Below, piece by piece: positions 45,186 through 53,091 of a DNA stretch of 64,000 nt (positions are counted from its first letter, which is position 1; every line of letters begins with the position of its first letter). The translations under genes and the position numbers were made by a program. Below the pieces are notes generated by a model that worked only from the letters and a program-made list of their open reading frames with translations, did no database searches and had not been told where the DNA came from. Source of the stretch: Marinobacter santoriniensis NKSG1 (lineage in GTDB: Bacteria; Pseudomonadota; Gammaproteobacteria; Pseudomonadales; Oleiphilaceae); assembly GCF_000347775.1 (NCBI RefSeq), contig NZ_APAT01000005.1, positions 62,001-126,000 of the forward strand, in the 5' to 3' direction.

Positions 45186-46166
45186 TTATGTATCAGATGC
45201 CGACTCTCGTTCCGGCACGGAGTAAGGCAAAGGCAGGATTTCCAGTGCCTGACCATCGACCGTCAAAGGGCCAGAGGTGGCGTCGTGTCGGATGACGGCC
45301 AGTTGCTCAGCCTGGCCGTTTTCGAAGACTACCTGACTGATGATTTCACCGGCGTTGCGGTCGCCGCCAGTGATGGCTGCGCCGATGGGTACGGGATGAT
45401 CTGTTGTGACGCGGTACAGGCTTTTCTTGAGCTGCCCCAGAAAATGCATCCTGGCGATGACTTCCTGGCCGGTGTAACAGCCCTTCTTGAAGTGTATGCC
45501 GCCGAGGTGTTGCCAGTTGAGCATTTGGGGAACATAGGCTTCCTGACTGTTGGCATCCAGTTCAGGGATCCCCGCAGCGATCTCGCTGGCTTGCCAGTCG
45601 GCGTGGGTAAGCTCCTGCGCATTGTCCCAATCCGGTTGTTCCGGACAAAGTTGCCAGAATTGGTATCGCGGGTTGGCCCGGTCGTCCGGCTCAAGGCGGA
45701 TCAGGATTCCGGTGTCCAGCGACAGCGCATCGCCAGCGGCCTGCAGTTTGGAAAGGTCCGCCCCGGCGATGGTTTCCGCAATGCCGGAACCGACGATTCC
45801 CCAGACAACGCCTTCTTCGACGGTCTCCATGGATGTGCCGCGAAATAGCATGAGGTATTTCCGGAGCTGAGTCAGGATGCTCTCGGAGAGCTCTGTAGGC
45901 AGGTCCATCAGAACATCCTGCCCATCCCTGGCGAGGCGGGTCAGGCAGTAAGTGCGGCCCTTGGGGGTGCACGCTGCCGCACGGAGAGCGTGCTCTGCCG
46001 TCACGTCGTCCAGATTCTGGCTGAATTGACCCTGAAGGAATTTGTCGGTGCCGGGGCCGGATATCCGGACAAGCATTCGATGCGTAAGCCGGCAGTATCC
46101 GCTATCCGGGCGAGGCAGGGAGGCCGTTTGGGGGTGTACCGAGGCCGCAGTCTCAGAGTCGGTCAT
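45186..46166 (-). CDS. ygfZ: Folate-binding iron-sulphur protein YgfZ
   Basis: A 326-residue glycine-cleavage-T-related protein. The signature KGCYTGQEVIAR (Cys near residue 230) is intact. YgfZ uses folate and supports repair or maturation of some iron-sulphur enzymes, including the tRNA thiolase MiaB. The ATG at 46166 overlaps the stop of the YgfX-like gene (ATGA). This ygfZ-ygfX-sdhE arrangement is also seen in E. coli and Pseudomonas. The gene transcribed next, at 44244-45077, is the HDOD protein, 108 bases away. Confidence 0.94.
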   Translation of the reverse strand: MTDSETAASVHPQTASLPRPDSGYCRLTHRMLVRISGPGTDKFLQGQFSQNLDDVTAEHALRAAACTPKGRTYCLTRLARDGQDVLMDLPTELSESILTQLRKYLMLFRGTSMETVEEGVVWGIVGSGIAETIAGADLSKLQAAGDALSLDTGILIRLEPDDRANPRYQFWQLCPEQPDWDNAQELTHADWQASEIAAGIPELDANSQEAYVPQMLNWQHLGGIHFKKGCYTGQEVIARMHFLGQLKKSLYRVTTDHPVPIGAAITGGDRNAGEIISQVVFENGQAEQLAVIRHDATSGPLTVDGQALEILPLPYSVPERESASDT

Positions 46167-46642
46167 GGAAACTCCAGGTCAGTTGTCGGTTGAGCGGAGG
46201 GCTTACCCAGCCGCAGCCACTGGCGCAGCCTCCGGAACTGGTCAGGCGTGACAACGTTGCCTTTTGACCAGCGTGAGGGGGCCAGCAGTATCACGTGATA
46301 TGCCCTGAATCTGGTGCCGTCCGGGTGGAGTTTCAAGAGGGTGAGTCCGGCACCCAGCCGGCTGGCCGGGCTGGGCCTTACGGGAACCTCGCTCTCATCC
46401 TGAAAGATTGCGTAAAGCCGCCCGGTGCGCACGCAGAGGCCCTTGATGGCATTACATCCTGCCGTCCGCCCCAGGCGCCGGAAATTCCGGATGGTCATTG
46501 CCAGGGCGAAAATCAGGCCGGCAATTGTCTGCCCCGGGGAGAGCGCGACCGAGACGAAGGCGGAGAACGCCAGCCAGGGCAGGCTGGCGATCAGGCCGAC
46601 GGTTGTGCAGGGAGAAAGGCCGAGTTCAATCCGGTTGGACAC
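46163..46642 (-). CDS. YgfX/CptA-like small membrane protein
   Basis: A 159-residue protein with two adjacent hydrophobic segments (about residues 15-50: [17 protein letters not shown] and [10 protein letters not shown]) followed by a soluble domain. The gene lies between sdhE and ygfZ, the place of ygfX. E. coli YgfX has been reported both as a toxin paired with SdhE/YgfY and as an inner-membrane protein tied to SdhE; the assignment here rests on position and topology. The start codon is GTG at 46642, overlapping the end of sdhE by 17 bases. Confidence 0.75.
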   Translation of the reverse strand: MSNRIELGLSPCTTVGLIASLPWLAFSAFVSVALSPGQTIAGLIFALAMTIRNFRRLGRTAGCNAIKGLCVRTGRLYAIFQDESEVPVRPSPASRLGAGLTLLKLHPDGTRFRAYHVILLAPSRWSKGNVVTPDQFRRLRQWLRLGKPSAQPTTDLEFP

Positions 46643-46898
46643 GGTTCAGGATCATATCGACGATCTGCTGCAGGTCCGGATCGTCCGGCCGGCTGCGTTG
46701 CATGAACCACTCGAACATGTCGGTATCCTCGCAGGAGAGCAGCTTGTGATACCGCGCCTGGTCTTCCGGATCAAGATCCCGGTAGACCTGTTCGACAAAG
46801 GGGACCAGAAGGACATCGAGTTCCAGCATGCCGCGGCGGCTGTGCCACCAAAGGCGCTTGAAGTCAGGATCGTCGGAGCTGGTTGGGGTAGAGGACAT
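46626..46898 (-). CDS. sdhE: FAD assembly factor SdhE
   Basis: A 90-residue helical protein with the family's RGxxE motif: RRGMLELD (residues 21-28), where Gly and Glu are required for flavinylation in E. coli. [10 protein letters not shown] follows near the C-terminus. SdhE promotes covalent attachment of FAD to succinate dehydrogenase SdhA and fumarate reductase. It overlaps the YgfX-like gene by 17 bases and lies 33 bases downstream of nadB, itself a relative of SdhA, though NadB binds FAD non-covalently. Confidence 0.93.
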   Translation of the reverse strand: MSSTPTSSDDPDFKRLWWHSRRGMLELDVLLVPFVEQVYRDLDPEDQARYHKLLSCEDTDMFEWFMQRSRPDDPDLQQIVDMILNRVQPD

Positions 46899-46931
46899 AG
46901 TGTATTCGCCAGTTGTTCCAGAGAAGATGTA

Positions 46932-48560
46932 TCAGGGAGATGGTGTACGGTACGTGGTCGGGACCAGAATGGTATCACGGGCGTCGTGCATCAGGCCCGG
47001 GTAGTCCAGGGTATAATGCAGCCCCCGGCTTTCTTTCCGGTGCAGCGCCGAGCAAATGATCAGGTCAGACACGGTTACCAGGTTGCGCAGTTCCAGCAAG
47101 TCGTTTGAAACCCGGTAATTGCTGTAGAACTCACCGATTTCCCGTTCCAGCAAGTCCACACGGTGTTTGGCCCGCTGCAGCCGCTTGGTGGTACGAACGA
47201 TGCCGACATAGTCCCACATGAAGTGCCGCAATTCATCCCAGTTGTGGGAAATAACGACGTCTTCATCCGAGTCCCGGACCTGACTTTCGTCCCATTCCGG
47301 TGCTTCGGGAGGTAAGGGGATATCCGATTCGCGGCGGGTAATGTCTGCCGCAGCGGCCCTGCCGTAAACGAGACATTCAAGCAGTGAGTTGCTGGCCATC
47401 CGGTTGGCGCCGTGCAATCCCGTGAAAGCGGCCTCGCCCACCGCATAGAGCTGGTTGATGTCGGTCCGGGCCCGGTCATCACTGATGATGCCGCCACAGG
47501 TATAGTGGGCTGCCGGTACCACGGGTATCGGTTCGCGGGTGATGTCGATACCGTATTCCAGACATTTCTCGTAAATGGTCGGGAAATGATGGCGCACGAA
47601 ATCCGCCGGCTTGTGGCTGATGTCGAGATAGACGTGGTCGACGCCCAGCCGCTTCATTTCATGGTCGATCGCACGCGCCACGATGTCCCTGGGAGCCAGC
47701 TCCGCCCGATCGTCAAAACGATCCATGAAACGGCTTCCGTCCGGCAACTTGAGAAGGCCACCTTCGCCACGAACCGCTTCGGTGATCAGGAAGGACTTCG
47801 CATGCGGGTGATAAAGACAGGTCGGGTGGAACTGGTTGAATTCCATGTTGGCGACACGGCACCCGGCACGCCATGCCATGGCGATACCGTCCCCCGATGC
47901 CCCATCGGGGTTGGTGGTGTACCGGTAGGCCTTGGACGCACCGCCAGTGGCGATCACCGTGAAGCGGGCCCGGAAGAGCTCTACGTGATTGTCTTCGAGG
48001 TTGAGAATGTAGGCACCGACGCATCGGTTTCCGGGAAGTGCCAGTTTTCGGTTGGTGATCAGGTCTACGGCGACCCGTTTCGACATCAGGTGAATGTTGG
48101 GTCGTGCCTGCGCCTGCCGGGTCAGGGTGGTGGACACCGCATACCCGGTGGCATCGGCCGCATGAATGATCCGGCGGTGGCTGTGGCCGCCTTCCCGGGT
48201 GAGGTGATACTGTTCACTGTCGTCCTCCCGGGTGAAGTCCACGCCAGAGCGAATCAGCCAGTCGATGCTGTCCGTGCTGTGTTCGACGGTAAAACGCACC
48301 GCATCTTCATGGCAGAGACCAGCTCCGGCCGACAGGGTGTCCTGGATGTGGTTCTCGATGGAATCGTCGTCGTCGAGTACCGCTGCAATGCCGCCTTGTG
48401 CCCACAGTGTGGCACCGCTGCTGATGTCGGCCTTGCTGATCACACAAATCTGGAGGTGCGGGGGAAGGTTCAACGCAACGGTCAGTCCGGCCGCCCCGCT
48501 TCCGATGATGAGAACGTCGTATTCGTAAGACTGTGGCATTGAGTGGATATCGCGGGCCAT
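46932..48560 (-). CDS. nadB: L-aspartate oxidase
   Basis: A 542-residue flavoprotein of the SdhA/NadB family. The FAD-binding [11 protein letters not shown] is near residue 18 and [12 protein letters not shown] around 127. The family's C-terminal signature is [20 protein letters not shown]. It oxidises aspartate to iminoaspartate, the first step of de novo NAD synthesis. The ATG at 48560 has AGGT ahead; another in-frame ATG lies seven codons on. It is divergent from the rpoE operon, the same neighbour as in Pseudomonas and E. coli. Confidence 0.96.
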   Translation of the reverse strand: MARDIHSMPQSYEYDVLIIGSGAAGLTVALNLPPHLQICVISKADISSGATLWAQGGIAAVLDDDDSIENHIQDTLSAGAGLCHEDAVRFTVEHSTDSIDWLIRSGVDFTREDDSEQYHLTREGGHSHRRIIHAADATGYAVSTTLTRQAQARPNIHLMSKRVAVDLITNRKLALPGNRCVGAYILNLEDNHVELFRARFTVIATGGASKAYRYTTNPDGASGDGIAMAWRAGCRVANMEFNQFHPTCLYHPHAKSFLITEAVRGEGGLLKLPDGSRFMDRFDDRAELAPRDIVARAIDHEMKRLGVDHVYLDISHKPADFVRHHFPTIYEKCLEYGIDITREPIPVVPAAHYTCGGIISDDRARTDINQLYAVGEAAFTGLHGANRMASNSLLECLVYGRAAAADITRRESDIPLPPEAPEWDESQVRDSDEDVVISHNWDELRHFMWDYVGIVRTTKRLQRAKHRVDLLEREIGEFYSNYRVSNDLLELRNLVTVSDLIICSALHRKESRGLHYTLDYPGLMHDARDTILVPTTYRTPSP

Positions 48561-48576
48561 AATGTGGACCTGTATT

Positions 48577-48603
48577 GAACTAAACTTTGCGTCCGCTGTC
48601 TAT
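48577..48603 (+). promoter_or_regulatory. Candidate sigma-E (AlgU) promoter of the rpoE-muc operon
   Basis: GAACTA (48577-48582), 16 bases, TCTAT (48599-48603) resembles the GAACTT-N16/17-TCNRA pattern of envelope-stress sigma factors. The same bases read as TTGAAC-18-TCTATT could serve the housekeeping sigma, so the assignment is not unique. Confidence 0.45.
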
Positions 48604-48741
48604 TTGGCCTGATGGTGGTGCCCGCTCGGGGCGCCGGATAATCGGGTTTAATAAGGACGTCGGACAGCAGGTATGACTCAATCAAACCTCGCACAGGCCA
48701 CCCGGGTGGCCAAAGAAACAGGGAAAGCCGGCCAATCGTCC

Positions 48742-49362
48742 ATGACGCCTGAACAGACGCAGACACATGGTGAACAGCCCGATAGCCAGACCGACCTTCA
48801 GCTTGTTCGCAAGGTCCGCAACGGCGATCGGGCCGCCTTTGATTTGCTGGTCATCAAGTACCAGTCCCGTGTGGCCGCTATCATCAGCCGATACGTCTAC
48901 GACTCCCAGGAAGTGATGGATCTGACCCAGGAAACCTTCGTCAAGGCCTATCGGGCCATCGACCGGTTTCGCGGTGACAGCGCGTTTTACACCTGGCTGT
49001 ACCGGATTGCGGTCAACACGGCCAAGAATTTTCTGGAAGCCCGGGGTCGCAGGCCGCAAGGCAGCGCCGATATATCCGAGGCGGAGAACTTCGACGACGG
49101 GATTCGACTGCGGGATCCGGCGTCACCGGAGCGGCTGCTTCAGCGTGAGCAGCTTCAGGAAGCGCTGTCCCGGGTGATCGCCGGGTTGCCGGAAGAACTC
49201 CGGTCGGCATTTTTGCTGCGCGAATACGATGGCCTGAGTTACGAAGATATTGCCCGAATACTTGAATGCCCGATCGGTACGGTGCGTTCCCGCATTTTTC
49301 GGGCCCGGGATGCGGTTGACCGGCACCTCGGGCCATTACTCAACCACACCGAAACGACGTGA
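48742..49362 (+). CDS. rpoE: RNA polymerase sigma factor RpoE (AlgU)
   Basis: A group 4 sigma factor of 206 residues. Region 2 reads LVRKVRNGDRAAFDLLVIKYQ and VMDLTQETFVKAYRAIDRFRGDSAFYTWLYRIAVNTAKN. Region 4 reads LPEELRSAFLLREYDGLSYEDIARILECPIGTVRSRIFRAR. It directs envelope-stress genes (and alginate genes in Pseudomonas) when released from MucA. The ATG at 48742 was chosen because the conserved part begins soon after it. A second ATG at 48673 would add 23 non-conserved residues, and neither has a strong ribosome site. First gene of the muc operon. Confidence 0.94.
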   Translation: MTPEQTQTHGEQPDSQTDLQLVRKVRNGDRAAFDLLVIKYQSRVAAIISRYVYDSQEVMDLTQETFVKAYRAIDRFRGDSAFYTWLYRIAVNTAKNFLEARGRRPQGSADISEAENFDDGIRLRDPASPERLLQREQLQEALSRVIAGLPEELRSAFLLREYDGLSYEDIARILECPIGTVRSRIFRARDAVDRHLGPLLNHTETT

Positions 49363-49373
49363 GGTTGCATCCG

Positions 49374-49919
49374 ATGGATGATCGTCTGAGAGAAACATTA
49401 TCGGCCATGATGGATGATGAAGCGGATGAGCTGTCCGTTCGGCGGTTGCTGTCCCATCATGACCAGGATCGTGTACGCGAACAGTGGCAGCGCTGGCAAG
49501 AGGTGCGTGACCTGATGCATGCCAGTCATGCACCGGTGGAGGGTGTTGATGTAACGTCCGGTGTGCGAGAGGCTCTCGATGGCCGCCCTGAGAGGGTGTC
49601 GGCCGGAGAGACTTCGTCGGCCGGTCGTCGGATTCGGTGGCGATGGTCTGCCGTTGCCATGACCGCTCTTGCACTTGTTGTCGGATTTGGTGCGGGCGCG
49701 GGTTGGGAATCCACGGATGCTGCCTCGTCAACGCTGGCCAGGTCCGATGTCACCGACAAACAACCGGTGCGGGAGGTTGCGCTCAAGCGGCTGGACGAGA
49801 AACAGTGGGAGCAGGTAAGCCGATACCTCCTGGAACACGCCCAGCATAACAGTGTGGGTGCCGGACAGGGCTCGGTGGGTTACGCCCGGGTCGTCAGCGC
49901 AGCTGACCACGGCTACTGA
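49374..49919 (+). CDS. mucA: Anti-sigma factor MucA/RseA
   Basis: A 181-residue inner-membrane anti-sigma factor. The cytoplasmic RseA-type domain (LRETLSAMMDDEADELSVRRLL) occupies residues 1-85, one transmembrane helix about 93-112 (VAMTALALVVGFGAGAGW), and the rest is periplasmic. It holds RpoE until AlgW/DegS and RseP cleave it. The ATG at 49374 has GTGAGG nine bases ahead. The periplasmic part ends in ADHGY, not the VSF/WVF-type end that DegS-like PDZ domains act on in other systems (that end belongs to outer-membrane proteins). Confidence 0.92.
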   Translation: MDDRLRETLSAMMDDEADELSVRRLLSHHDQDRVREQWQRWQEVRDLMHASHAPVEGVDVTSGVREALDGRPERVSAGETSSAGRRIRWRWSAVAMTALALVVGFGAGAGWESTDAASSTLARSDVTDKQPVREVALKRLDEKQWEQVSRYLLEHAQHNSVGAGQGSVGYARVVSAADHGY

Positions 49920-49939
49920 AAACAAGGATCATTGTCGGC

Positions 49940-50962
49940 ATGAAACGCCTGTTTCCAGACCTGAGAAAAAAACGCCTGGCCGCCCTGCTGGCGCTGTTGT
50001 TTTCGCTGGTTCTGCTTCCTGTTTCCGCACTGGCGGAAACCTCGGGGAAGGTCGAGCAGTGGCTGGAGCGTCTGGGGCCTGCCCTGAATGCCACGTCGTA
50101 TCGGGGGGTGTTCGTCTATGCCCGTGGGGATCAGGTGCACTCCATGCGCATTACTCACCGGTTCCGTGACGGGGTCGTGGACGAACGTCTGGTGATGCAG
50201 GATGGGGGCGCCGGCGAAATTGTCCGGAAAGGATCGGATGTGGTGTGTGTGTTGCCGGATCAGGGGCGTTTCAGGCTCGAACAGGTGATTCCCTCCGGTC
50301 CTTTTGCCGACGTGTTCAATCGGAAGTTCATGCCGGTCGGGCGCTGGTATGAAGCCCACATGATGGGACAGGATCGGGTCGCGGGCTACGATGCGGTTCG
50401 AATCGCGCTGACCGCGAAAGACAATAACCGGTACAGCTATCAGCTCTGGCTTGAAAAGCGCTCCGGATTGCTGGTCAAGAGTCAGGTTCAGGGGGCGTCC
50501 GGGCAGGTCCTGGAACATTTCCAGTTTACCAGTCTCGAGATCACGAATGATATTCACGATGACGAGTTCAAGATCAACACCGAGGGTCGGGAAATTTCCG
50601 GAAAGCTTGGGCCGGGTGGCGTCCGGGTCGGAGCGGAATCGAAGCACCGGCTGAACGACTGGGAACTGGGTTGGCGTCCTGCGGGATTCATCGCGTCTGC
50701 CATTCCCCAGGCGCCCAAGGGTCATGCGGTTGCATACTCCGATGGCCTGGCGACCTTTTCGGTATTTGTCGAGCCTGCCGGGCACCTCAAGATGCCTCAG
50801 GGCGCCTCCCGGATCGGCGCGACGACAGTCTACACACATGATCTGATGTCGGGCGGCAAACAGTTTCTGGTAACGGTTGTCGGGGAAATTCCTCCGGAAG
50901 CAGCGCGCAGGGTCGCGGAATCGGTTCGAATGCAGGACCGCACCCAGGCGGGGGCCTCATGA
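49940..50962 (+). CDS. mucB: Sigma-E regulatory protein MucB/RseB
   Basis: A 340-residue periplasmic protein with a signal peptide (residues about 1-33, cleavage after ALA). The large N-terminal domain (VEQWLERLGPALNATSYRGVFVYARGDQVHSM) resembles LolA/LolB and senses lipids or lipopolysaccharide in RseB; the C-terminal domain contacts MucA. It shields MucA from cleavage under unstressed conditions. Its stop codon overlaps the rseC start (ATGA). Confidence 0.94.
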   Translation: MKRLFPDLRKKRLAALLALLFSLVLLPVSALAETSGKVEQWLERLGPALNATSYRGVFVYARGDQVHSMRITHRFRDGVVDERLVMQDGGAGEIVRKGSDVVCVLPDQGRFRLEQVIPSGPFADVFNRKFMPVGRWYEAHMMGQDRVAGYDAVRIALTAKDNNRYSYQLWLEKRSGLLVKSQVQGASGQVLEHFQFTSLEITNDIHDDEFKINTEGREISGKLGPGGVRVGAESKHRLNDWELGWRPAGFIASAIPQAPKGHAVAYSDGLATFSVFVEPAGHLKMPQGASRIGATTVYTHDLMSGGKQFLVTVVGEIPPEAARRVAESVRMQDRTQAGAS

Positions 50963-51408
50963 TTACCGAAACCGGAAAAGTGATTGCCCTCAACGGGGAC
51001 CGGGCCTGGGTGCAGACCATCAGTGCCAGTGCCTGCCAGCAGTGCTCAGCGCAAAAGGGTTGTGGTCAGAAAGCGCTGGCGCAGATGTCAGGGGGCAGGG
51101 CAAATCAGGTGCTGGTCGCCAACACCGTCAACGCGAAGGTTGGCGACGAGGTGACTCTCGGAATCGAAGAATCGGCCCTGCTGGGCGCTTCGGTCCTGGT
51201 CTACGCGGTTCCGATGGTTACGATGTTGTTAGCAACGATTGCCGGGCACAACCTGTCTGTCGGTCAGGATATCGGAGCCATTCTGGGTGCCGCAACGGGT
51301 CTGGGGGCGGGGTTGCTGGCTACGAGATTTTTGCAGGGTCGTCGCGGCGAGGCCTATGAGCCGAAGCTGTTGCGGGTGAATCATATCGCGTCTGTAACCT
51401 GTCTATAA
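50959..51408 (+). CDS. rseC: RseC/MucC family membrane protein
   Basis: A 149-residue inner-membrane protein with an N-terminal Cys cluster (ACQQCSAQKGCGQK), as in the RseC/SoxR-reducing family. Two transmembrane helices follow (about 79-100 and 107-130). The exact role in sigma-E control is modest; relatives keep SoxR reduced. It overlaps mucB by four bases. Confidence 0.92.
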   Translation: MITETGKVIALNGDRAWVQTISASACQQCSAQKGCGQKALAQMSGGRANQVLVANTVNAKVGDEVTLGIEESALLGASVLVYAVPMVTMLLATIAGHNLSVGQDIGAILGAATGLGAGLLATRFLQGRRGEAYEPKLLRVNHIASVTCL

Positions 51409-51490
51409 ATCCTACCGTTTTGTAAGTTGAAAACCCCTCATGCGACCTGAAGACTAGATTGACGAGCTCAAATAAAACAGGGGGTTGAAC

Positions 51491-52969
51491 ATGTCGAGAA
51501 CACTGAACGAGGTATCCCGTCCTTTGCCGGCGCTCCGTCCGGACAAGGTTGTCGGGATGTTCCTCATGCTATCGGTAATGGTGGTGGTTTTCTGGAGTCA
51601 GAATGTTGCGGCCCGCAGCCTTCCGGATTTCACGGACCTTGTCGAAGAGAATTCCGATGCCGTGGTCAACATCAGTACCACCACAGAGCCCAAGCAGGGC
51701 AAGGCGGGTATGGGGCAGATGCCCTTCGACCAGGGCCAGCTTGATCAGATGCCTGAGTTTTTCAAGCGCTTCTTCCAGGGTCCCCAGTCACCCTTTGGCG
51801 GCGCGCCGGGCCATGCCCAGCCGCGTCGATCCATGGGATCGGGCTTTATCGTATCCAGCGATGGTTATGTGTTGACCAATAACCATGTGGTGGAGGGCGC
51901 TGATGAGATCATGGTCCGCCTCAGTGATCGTCGTGAACTGCCGGCCAAGTTGATCGGCACTGACCCCCGTTCAGACATCGCCGTACTGAAGATCGATGAC
52001 GGAGACGATCTCCCCGTGGTCGATATCGGTAAGTCCAGGGACCTGAAAGTGGGCGAGTGGGTCTTTGCCATTGGTTCGCCCTTCGGCTTTGATCACACCG
52101 TGACAGCGGGCATTGTCAGTGCGCTGGGTCGCTCCCTGCCGACGGAAAACTATGTACCGTTTATCCAGACCGATGTTGCTATCAACCCCGGTAACTCCGG
52201 TGGTCCGCTGTTCAACATGGACGGTGAAGTCGTGGGTATCAATTCCCAGATCTATACCCGTTCCGGTGGTTTCATGGGTGTGTCTTTCTCGATTCCCATC
52301 GACGATGCCATCAATGTCTTTCACCAGATTCGGGACAAAGGAACCGTTTCCCGTGGCTGGCTGGGCGTCCTGATCCAGGAGGTCAATCGTGACCTGGCCG
52401 AGTCGTTTGGTCTGAAGCGTCCGCGTGGCGCGCTGGTTGCGGAGGTGATGGACGGATCGCCGGCGCAGAAGGCCGGTCTGCAGTCCGGGGATATCGTGCT
52501 CTCCTACGATGGCGAAGACATCCAGTTTTCCTCGGATCTACCGCCGATGGTTGGCCGGACGCCCGTCGGGGACACCGCCAAACTGAAAATTCTCCGTGGC
52601 GGCGAAGAGAAGACTCTGGAGGTGACGATTGGTCAGTTGCCCTCCCAGGACGAAGATCAGGCCCAGGCCGCGCCGGATACCAATAACGGCTCGTCGTCCG
52701 CACCACTGGGTTTGTCTGTTGAGCCGCTTCCTTCCGACATGGCCGATTCGCTCGGGCTCAAAGGCGGGGTCGTGGTAACCGGTATCAGCCGGGGGCCCGC
52801 GTTCAACGCCGGTATCCGTCCCCGGGATGTGATTACCGAGATCAATCGTCAGAAAATCAATTCCGTGAAGGACTTCGAGGACGTGGTCTCATCCCTGCCG
52901 AAAGGCAAGGCTGTCTCCGCCCGAGTGGTCCGTCAGGGGCGGGCGCTTTACCTTGTGATCAAGCCCTGA
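51491..52969 (+). CDS. mucD: Periplasmic serine protease/chaperone MucD (DegP/DegQ family)
   Basis: A 492-residue HtrA protease. A signal-anchor-like hydrophobic stretch (residues 22-40) is followed by the trypsin-like domain with catalytic triad His132 (TNNHVVEG), Asp162 (RSDIAVLK) and Ser236 (GNSGGPLF). Two PDZ domains occupy about 275-370 and 395-490. It degrades misfolded envelope proteins and in Pseudomonas restrains the AlgU response. ATG at 51491 is 8 bases after AGGGGG; a TTG lies two codons earlier. It follows rseC by 82 bases, the Pseudomonas mucD position, and ends at a strong terminator. Confidence 0.94.
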   Translation: MSRTLNEVSRPLPALRPDKVVGMFLMLSVMVVVFWSQNVAARSLPDFTDLVEENSDAVVNISTTTEPKQGKAGMGQMPFDQGQLDQMPEFFKRFFQGPQSPFGGAPGHAQPRRSMGSGFIVSSDGYVLTNNHVVEGADEIMVRLSDRRELPAKLIGTDPRSDIAVLKIDDGDDLPVVDIGKSRDLKVGEWVFAIGSPFGFDHTVTAGIVSALGRSLPTENYVPFIQTDVAINPGNSGGPLFNMDGEVVGINSQIYTRSGGFMGVSFSIPIDDAINVFHQIRDKGTVSRGWLGVLIQEVNRDLAESFGLKRPRGALVAEVMDGSPAQKAGLQSGDIVLSYDGEDIQFSSDLPPMVGRTPVGDTAKLKILRGGEEKTLEVTIGQLPSQDEDQAQAAPDTNNGSSSAPLGLSVEPLPSDMADSLGLKGGVVVTGISRGPAFNAGIRPRDVITEINRQKINSVKDFEDVVSSLPKGKAVSARVVRQGRALYLVIKP

Positions 52970-53001
52970 TCTGACCCGGAAACGGAAGGATCCGTTCCAG
53001 C

Positions 53002-53040
53002 AAAGCCCCCTGAGGTGCGCAGACACCTCAGGGGGCTTTT
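53002..53040. terminator. Strong intrinsic terminator after mucD
   Basis: A perfect 16-base-pair stem (AAAGCCCCCTGAGGTG and complement, 6-base loop CGCAGA) ending in TTTT; the A-run on the other arm makes it work in both directions. It closes the rpoE-mucD operon. Confidence 0.93.
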
Positions 53041-53091
53041 GCTATACTTTTCCGACTCTGAGTGACTCGGCCACGGACTGGACCCAATCGA

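Noticed and set aside
46163..46898. sdhE and the YgfX-like gene as a dedicated toxin-antitoxin system.
   Set aside because: SdhE has the intact RGxxE flavinylation motif and housekeeping neighbours; the toxin report for YgfX is not enough to call a system here.
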